Assembly (NCBI GenBank): GCA_035649275.1
Contig: DASRJW010000062.1
Coordinates: 1 to 16,502, forward strand
Direction of reading: 5' to 3'
Length of the DNA stretch: 16,502 nucleotides
Source: Candidatus Krumholzibacteriia bacterium
Lineage (GTDB): Bacteria; Krumholzibacteriota; Krumholzibacteriia; G020349025
Part shown: one piece after another, positions 11,675 to 16,502 of the stretch
Numbering within the stretch: the first letter of the stretch is position 1
Layout: each line of letters begins with the position of its first letter
Program-made: the position numbers and the translations under genes
Notes under the pieces: model-generated
The model's database searches: none
Told to the model about the DNA's origin: nothing
The model's input: only the letters and a program-made list of their open reading frames with translations

Positions 11675-13897
11675 ATGTCGTCACGCATCCGGTTCGTCAC
11701 CTCCCTACTCTTTTCCATGGTGACCCTCTTGCTGCCCGTACGCCAGGTGGTCCAGGCATTCAATTCCGAAGAACACAAACTCTTAGTCGACTGGGGCGTC
11801 GCGCTCGTCGTGCCCGATCCCTCCATCCAGTTGCCGTGGCCGACCCGCTTCGAAAGCTTCCCCACCTCGTCCCTGCACGCCGCCTACACCGCGGCAAAGA
11901 ATCTGGCGGTCGGCTACGCCAGCAATCAGGCGAAATGGCATTCGCGCTGTCTCCCCTGGGACGGATCTGCCGATTCCTACCCACCGGCCTATGACCAGTA
12001 CGAGATCGCCGTGCAGGACAACTCCTACTGGGATTCCGACCACAGCAGCTTCAATCAGATCGAGGGGAACATCAACATGTGGGTGCCTCCGATCGATCTG
12101 GTGCGGGAGAACGCCCTCTGGGTCTCGGGCTACTTGGACGACAACGTGAGGACGTTCAGCTTTGGCGACTTGGTTTCGATCTACGGCGACTACCGCAGGA
12201 CGAGCTTTTGCCTGACCGGCAAATGCTACCTCTCCGATGCCAAGCTGAGCACGATCGGCTTCTACAGAGGCACGGACTGCTATGGGGTCTGGCCCTGGCG
12301 CACTTGCGGCTATCAGCCTTCGGAGCAGCGCAGCGACGTCTACTTGAAACGGATTGCCGCCGGCTTGTGGCCGCCCTTCGGCTGTGCTGGGAACGCGTTC
12401 AGCAACACTTGTTACGATGGAGAGTACGAGGACGCGGCCTGGTGGGGCGACGAGATGATGCGCATCGCCAACGTCAACGATTGGCATTTCTCGAGCGCCG
12501 CTGTGGCCTGGTACATCGGGATGCATCGCTTGGCGCTCCTTTACGTCGATGCGGCGCGTTCGAACCCGATTCATTGGAACACTGCATTGCACTACGAGGC
12601 CAACGCCTTGCACAGCCTCACCGATCTCTTCTGTTTCGGTCACATCGTGACCAACCGCGACGAGACCTCGCGCGGGATCATGGAGGATGAGAGACTCACG
12701 ACGGATCTCGCCTATCAGTGGATGGAGAACGTGATCGCCAAGGGCGGCGGTACGCGCAATGCGGCGGGGCGGGTGCAGCTGGGAGCGCTCCCTGCGATTG
12801 CCGACCGAACGGGGGAACGCCACGATTTCCTGCCGAGCTACCAGGGTGTGTGGGCCGGGTGGTCGATCACCGAGCACAGCTACCACGACAGTTTCAACCA
12901 TGACGGCGCCACGGTGCGCAACCTCAGGGGCGATCAATTCTTCATCCGCGGAGATGGCGAGGTGCGCCACTACGGCGCCCTCGATCGCGATGTCATCGTG
13001 AACTGCGTCCGCACCTCGCTGCAGGCCCTCTTCGACGCCTACGTGCATCTGCAGGACGGCGCCACCGTCGCTGAACTCGGCAGCCCGGGCTCTTCCTACT
13101 TCGACGCCTTGCGCTCGATTCCGGTCTTCGTCGAAAGCGAAGCGGGGAATCATTTCAAGGGTCGCTGGACACGCTACGCGGGAGCGCTCGAAGCGATCAC
13201 GGCAGCCGGGGTGGTTCCTGCGAACTGGGCCAACTGCCAGATGGCGTACGTAAATGGTGGGACGGAGCTGCCGGGGGCCTCGGGAACACCGTGCACCTCC
13301 TTCCCGGAGCCCACAGCAGTGTGGGTGGAGAACCTCGGGGTCCAGGCCGAGGATGGTCGTGTGGTTCTCACCTGGGGTTTGGGGCCCGAGGCGGTGAGCG
13401 AACTCCAGAGCCTGCACGTCCAGCGCGCCGACAGGCAGGGTGGGCCCTACGCCAACCGCACCGAGCCGGCACTGAGCCCGAAAGCATCGATGACCTTCGA
13501 AGACCTCGCGGTCGAGGCGGGACGCACGTACTGGTATCGCCTCCAGCTCCTCTCGACGAACGGATCCATCAGCACCGTGGGACCCATCGACGTCGTCGTG
13601 GGGAACGGAGCGGTGTTCCGAACCATGATCGCCCCCCCTGGCATTCCAGCGAGCGGCCCGGTGGAGCTGCGCTTCAGCCTGGCACGATCGATCGGCACGG
13701 CGCGTCTCGATCTCTACGACATGAGGGGTCGGTTGGTGCGGAACCTCGCTCAGGGCCTGACCGAACCCGGCCACTACTTATTGACTTGGGATCGTCGCGA
13801 TGATGCCGGCCGGACCGTGGGCAGCGGCATCTACGTGCTCCGGCTCCGGTCGGAGGATGCCGGCGACAGCAAGAAACTGGTGTTGATCGGCGAGTAG
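11675..13897 (+). CDS. Secreted phospholipase C / P1-nuclease-like protein with FN3 and FlgD-like modules
   Basis: A 740-residue exported protein. I chose the ATG at 11675 because AGGAGG (11663-11668) lies 6 bases upstream; an ATG at 11669 is too close. The signal peptide has a hydrophobic core at about 7-20 and probably ends VVQA (residue 28). The mature protein would begin FNSEEH, so H34 is the sixth residue, as in P1/S1 nucleases where the N-terminal residue and H6 bind zinc. HSLTDLFCFGH (313-323) fits the HxxxDxxxxxH zinc pattern of the phospholipase C/P1 fold, and EHSYHD (400-405) supplies a second HxxxD. Many cysteines (92, 179, 184, 202, 211, 237, 246) suggest disulfides. Residues about 545-645 look like a fibronectin type III domain, and 660-740 are a FlgD/Ig-like C-terminal module (LYDMRGRLVRNL, GSGIYVLRL) typical of secreted FCB-type proteins. 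The substrate is unknown. Confidence 0.65.
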   Translation: MSSRIRFVTSLLFSMVTLLLPVRQVVQAFNSEEHKLLVDWGVALVVPDPSIQLPWPTRFESFPTSSLHAAYTAAKNLAVGYASNQAKWHSRCLPWDGSADSYPPAYDQYEIAVQDNSYWDSDHSSFNQIEGNINMWVPPIDLVRENALWVSGYLDDNVRTFSFGDLVSIYGDYRRTSFCLTGKCYLSDAKLSTIGFYRGTDCYGVWPWRTCGYQPSEQRSDVYLKRIAAGLWPPFGCAGNAFSNTCYDGEYEDAAWWGDEMMRIANVNDWHFSSAAVAWYIGMHRLALLYVDAARSNPIHWNTALHYEANALHSLTDLFCFGHIVTNRDETSRGIMEDERLTTDLAYQWMENVIAKGGGTRNAAGRVQLGALPAIADRTGERHDFLPSYQGVWAGWSITEHSYHDSFNHDGATVRNLRGDQFFIRGDGEVRHYGALDRDVIVNCVRTSLQALFDAYVHLQDGATVAELGSPGSSYFDALRSIPVFVESEAGNHFKGRWTRYAGALEAITAAGVVPANWANCQMAYVNGGTELPGASGTPCTSFPEPTAVWVENLGVQAEDGRVVLTWGLGPEAVSELQSLHVQRADRQGGPYANRTEPALSPKASMTFEDLAVEAGRTYWYRLQLLSTNGSISTVGPIDVVVGNGAVFRTMIAPPGIPASGPVELRFSLARSIGTARLDLYDMRGRLVRNLAQGLTEPGHYLLTWDRRDDAGRTVGSGIYVLRLRSEDAGDSKKLVLIGE

Positions 13898-14044
13898 CCC
13901 CGCTTCTGCTTGCCGGCTCGAAATCAAGTAGGATGAGGCCACTGGACCGTGGGACGGGCGCTGCCCGGCTCGGAGATGCGCCTCCACGCCGGACGCGTGC
14001 GGACCAGGTGCGTTGGTTTTCGGTCCTTGCTCGACGGAGGTCCC

Positions 14045-16366
14045 ATGGGATACTGCTTCCGCCGCCCGCGAGTCGCTGATTCCACCGCAGTGGCTTGGGC
14101 ACGCGGCATGACGCTCGTCGCCGCTGTGTGCACCGTGCCGCTTCCCCCCGCGGCCACCGCCGCCGAGCCCACGAGGTCCCAAACCATGCAGCTCTCCGCA
14201 CTGGACTTCCTCGAGCAGTACGCGGCCACCAAGGGCTTTTCGCTCGGCCAGCCCACGGCCATTCAGGTCACACCCGAGGGCGACGCGGTCCTCTTCCTGC
14301 GCTCCGGGCCGCGCTCCTTCGTGCAGAGCCTCTATCAATTCGACACGCGCACGGGTCGCGAGGCGGTACTGCTCTCGGCGGACAGTCTGCTCGGAGGTCA
14401 CGAGGAGGCGCTCTCGCCCGAGGAGCGCGCCCGTCGCGAGCGCATGCGCATGGCGGCCCGCGGCATCACCGCCTACAGCCTCTCCCGCGACGGCAAGACG
14501 CTGCTCGTGCCGCTCTCGGGCCGGCTCTTTCTGGTCGAGCGCAGCACGCGGACGGCTAGGGAGATCACCAGCCAAGCCGGCTATCCCATCGACCCGCAGC
14601 TTTCGCCGGATGGCAAGCGCCTCGCCTGCGTCCGCGACGGCGACCTCTACGTGACCGATGTCGCTTCGGGCACGGAAACCCGCCTCACCACGGGCGGTGG
14701 GGGCGAGGTCAATCACGGCCTGGCGGAGTTCGCGGCGCAAGAAGAGATGGGACGCTTCCGCGGCTTCTGGTGGGCACCCGACAGCGCCACGCTGGCCTAC
14801 GAGGAATCGAACACCGCGGGCATGCAGCAATTCTTCGTCGCCGACCCGGCGGATCCGGCCAAGGAACCCTCGGGCAGGCCCTATCCACGCACCGGCGGCA
14901 AGAACGCCGAGGTCCGGCTCGGCCTCGTCTCCGCTCGCGGCGGCAACACCACCTGGGTGGAATGGGATCGCCAGGCGTTTCCTTACCTGGCCGCAGTCCG
15001 CTGGGAGGAGAACGCGCCGCTCACCCTGCTGATCCAGAATCGGGAGCAGACCGAGGAACACCTCATGGCCGTGGATGCGGCGACCGGGAAGGCGACGCAG
15101 CTCTTGGTCGAGACCGATGCGGCCTGGATCAACCTCGCACCGCGCATGCCCAAGTGGCTCGCGAGCGGCAAGGGCTTCCTGTGGATGAGCGAGCGTGGCG
15201 GGGCCTTGCAGCTCGAGCGGCACGACCGCAACGGCAAGCTGCAGCACGTGCTCACGCCGCCCGACTTCGGACTGATGTCCGTGGCCGATGTGGACGAGGC
15301 CTCGCAGGCGGTCCTCGTCATCGCCAGCAAGAACCCGACGGAGAAACATCTCTGGCGCGTCGGCCTCGATCCGGGGCGTGGCGCGCCGGTGCGCCAGAGC
15401 GAGGAGCCGGGCGTCCACGATGCTTTCTTCGGCTTCGGCCACTCGGTGTACGTGCACTGGTCCAGCACCTGGGCCGGCGAGGAGCGCTGGACCGTGCGCC
15501 GGAGCGGCGGCGAGGTCCTGGGGCAGCTCACGAGCGCCGCCGAAACGCCGCCCTTCCTGCCCCAGGTGGAGCTGGTGAAAGTCGGCGACAACCCAGTGTT
15601 CCACGCCCGGGTCATCCGGCCGCGCCAGTTCGATCCCGCCCGCAAGTATCCGGTGCTCGTGCAGGTCTACGGCGGTCCGCACGCCCAGATGGTGCTTGCT
15701 TCGCGGCGCAGCTACTTCCTGCAGCAATGGTTCGCCGATCAAGGCTTCCTGGTGGTGGCACTGGATGGCCGCGGCACGCCGAACCGGGGGCGGGAGTGGG
15801 AGCGCACCATCAAGGGCAACCTCATCGACGTGCCCCTCGAGGATCAAGTGGCCGGCCTGCAGGCCCTCGGCCGGCGCTTCCCGGAGATGGATCTGGGGCG
15901 CGTCGGCATCTATGGCTGGTCTTTCGGCGGCTACTTCACCGCCCACGCCGTGATGCGCCGGCCCGAGGTCTACCGCGCCGGCGTCATCGGCGCCCCGGTG
16001 GCGGACTGGCTCGACTACGACACGCACTACACCGAGCGCTACATGGGTCTGCCGGAGAAGAACGCCGCGGGCTACACCGCCAGCTCGGTGCTCACCTACG
16101 CCGGGAAGCTGGAACGACCGGTCCTCATCATCCACGGCACCGACGACGACAACGTCTACTTCGTGCACAGTCTCAAGCTCGCCAACGCTCTCTTCCGCGC
16201 CGGGAAACCCTACGAGTTCGTGCCGCTCTCGGGTTTCACTCACATGGTGCCCGATCCCATGGTGACCGTGCGCCTGCAGAGCCGCATGGCGGCGTTCTTC
16301 CTCCAGCACCTGAGCGGCGAGGCGAGCACTCCGCCCGTGGAGGCCCGCGCTCGAAGCGCGCCGTGA
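14045..16366 (+). CDS. Secreted dipeptidyl peptidase IV-type S9 serine peptidase
   Basis: A 773-residue exported peptidase expected to release N-terminal dipeptides, typically after proline. The ATG at 14045 is preceded by GGAGG (14036-14040). An upstream in-frame ATG at 13949 would add 32 residues before the signal peptide. The signal sequence is long: a basic and polar start, a hydrophobic stretch at about 22-40, and a likely cut near TAA (39-41). Residues about 75-510 form the beta-propeller, with the substrate-anchoring Glu-Glu pair at E233-E234 in AAQEEMGRFRGFWWAPD. The alpha/beta-hydrolase domain from about 515 has S626 in GWSFGGY, D701 in HGTDDDNVYF and H733 in GFTHM, a complete triad. 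Length and motifs fit bacterial DPP IV (S9B). TAGGAT at 13929-13934 may be a -10, but no -35 fits. A new gene begins 70 bases downstream. Confidence 0.92.
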   Translation: MGYCFRRPRVADSTAVAWARGMTLVAAVCTVPLPPAATAAEPTRSQTMQLSALDFLEQYAATKGFSLGQPTAIQVTPEGDAVLFLRSGPRSFVQSLYQFDTRTGREAVLLSADSLLGGHEEALSPEERARRERMRMAARGITAYSLSRDGKTLLVPLSGRLFLVERSTRTAREITSQAGYPIDPQLSPDGKRLACVRDGDLYVTDVASGTETRLTTGGGGEVNHGLAEFAAQEEMGRFRGFWWAPDSATLAYEESNTAGMQQFFVADPADPAKEPSGRPYPRTGGKNAEVRLGLVSARGGNTTWVEWDRQAFPYLAAVRWEENAPLTLLIQNREQTEEHLMAVDAATGKATQLLVETDAAWINLAPRMPKWLASGKGFLWMSERGGALQLERHDRNGKLQHVLTPPDFGLMSVADVDEASQAVLVIASKNPTEKHLWRVGLDPGRGAPVRQSEEPGVHDAFFGFGHSVYVHWSSTWAGEERWTVRRSGGEVLGQLTSAAETPPFLPQVELVKVGDNPVFHARVIRPRQFDPARKYPVLVQVYGGPHAQMVLASRRSYFLQQWFADQGFLVVALDGRGTPNRGREWERTIKGNLIDVPLEDQVAGLQALGRRFPEMDLGRVGIYGWSFGGYFTAHAVMRRPEVYRAGVIGAPVADWLDYDTHYTERYMGLPEKNAAGYTASSVLTYAGKLERPVLIIHGTDDDNVYFVHSLKLANALFRAGKPYEFVPLSGFTHMVPDPMVTVRLQSRMAAFFLQHLSGEASTPPVEARARSAP

Positions 16367-16436
16367 TCCACGAGCGTCGCGACGTTCGTCCCATCCCGGC
16401 GGCGTCATCGAGCCCACGGCTGTGACGGGAGGAAGC

Positions 16437-16502
16437 GTGCCGAGCAGCTCCGAGCCCGGCCGGGTGCGCTGGCCGGGACTCCTGCCGTGCTTGTGGCTCG
16501 CC
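16437..16502 (+). CDS. 5' end of an unidentified gene, possibly exported (partial)
   Basis: A GTG at 16437 is preceded by a strong GGGAGGA (16427-16433) at 3 bases and opens a frame of 22 codons to the window edge. The residues MPSSSEPGRVRWPGLLPCLW have a positively charged patch followed by the start of a hydrophobic stretch, as in a signal peptide or first membrane segment. It starts 70 bases after the DPP IV stop and may be co-transcribed. No family can be named. Confidence 0.5.
   Translation, partial: MPSSSEPGRVRWPGLLPCLWLA

Noticed and set aside
13910-13934. Full promoter for the DPP IV gene using TTGCCG and TAGGAT
   Set aside because: The spacer is only 13 bases, too short for a sigma-70 promoter; only the -10 alone remains possible.
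13778-16417. An 879-codon minus-strand frame opposite the DPP IV gene
   Set aside because: It is an antisense shadow; the plus frame has a complete Ser-Asp-His triad, the Glu-Glu motif and a Shine-Dalgarno site.

Overview
The window is high-GC DNA whose genes have bacterial layout: Shine-Dalgarno sites, sigma-70-like promoters and exported proteins. The best clue to the host is the secreted protein at 11675-13897. It ends in an Ig/FlgD-like module of the kind common on secreted proteins of FCB-group and nearby candidate phyla such as Eisenbacteria and Gemmatimonadota-like lineages. With the S9B and M14 peptidases this suggests a poorly characterised, probably Gram-negative bacterium. The lineage is an inference from domain style, not from a marker gene.

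Layout. Positions 1-430 look like a replication-origin or dnaA-type control region: two perfect consensus DnaA boxes form an inverted repeat, smaller repeats lie around them, and a near-consensus promoter drives a minus-strand gene that begins at 40 and runs off the left edge. Positions 431-1966 (minus) encode a polytopic O-antigen ligase/polymerase-like protein. Positions 1967-2687 are largely non-coding and hold a 20-bp-period repeat array plus a related 22-23-bp array. Next come three plus-strand genes: a membrane-anchored CotH-kinase/beta-helix protein (2688-5318), a secreted M14 zinc carboxypeptidase (5421-7994) and a small secreted CHRD-domain protein (8179-8637), the last followed by a strong intrinsic terminator. 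A minus-strand two-domain U32 protein of the RlhA type (8736-11405) converges on that terminator. Divergent from it, on the plus strand, are a secreted phospholipase C/P1-nuclease-like protein with FN3-like and FlgD-like modules (11675-13897), a DPP-IV-type S9 peptidase (14045-16366), and the first 22 codons of another gene (from 16437).

How they fit together. The M14 carboxypeptidase, the DPP-IV enzyme and the phospholipase/nuclease-like protein would make an exported set for digesting external polymers, which suits a scavenging heterotroph. The O-antigen ligase-like and CotH/beta-helix proteins point to cell-envelope assembly. The U32 protein is a cytosolic RNA-modification candidate. I see no CRISPR array, insertion sequence, phage gene, tRNA or rRNA. 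The observations most worth a second look are the origin-like region, the repeat arrays before the O-antigen ligase gene, two apparently leaderless genes, and the CotH/beta-helix fusion.
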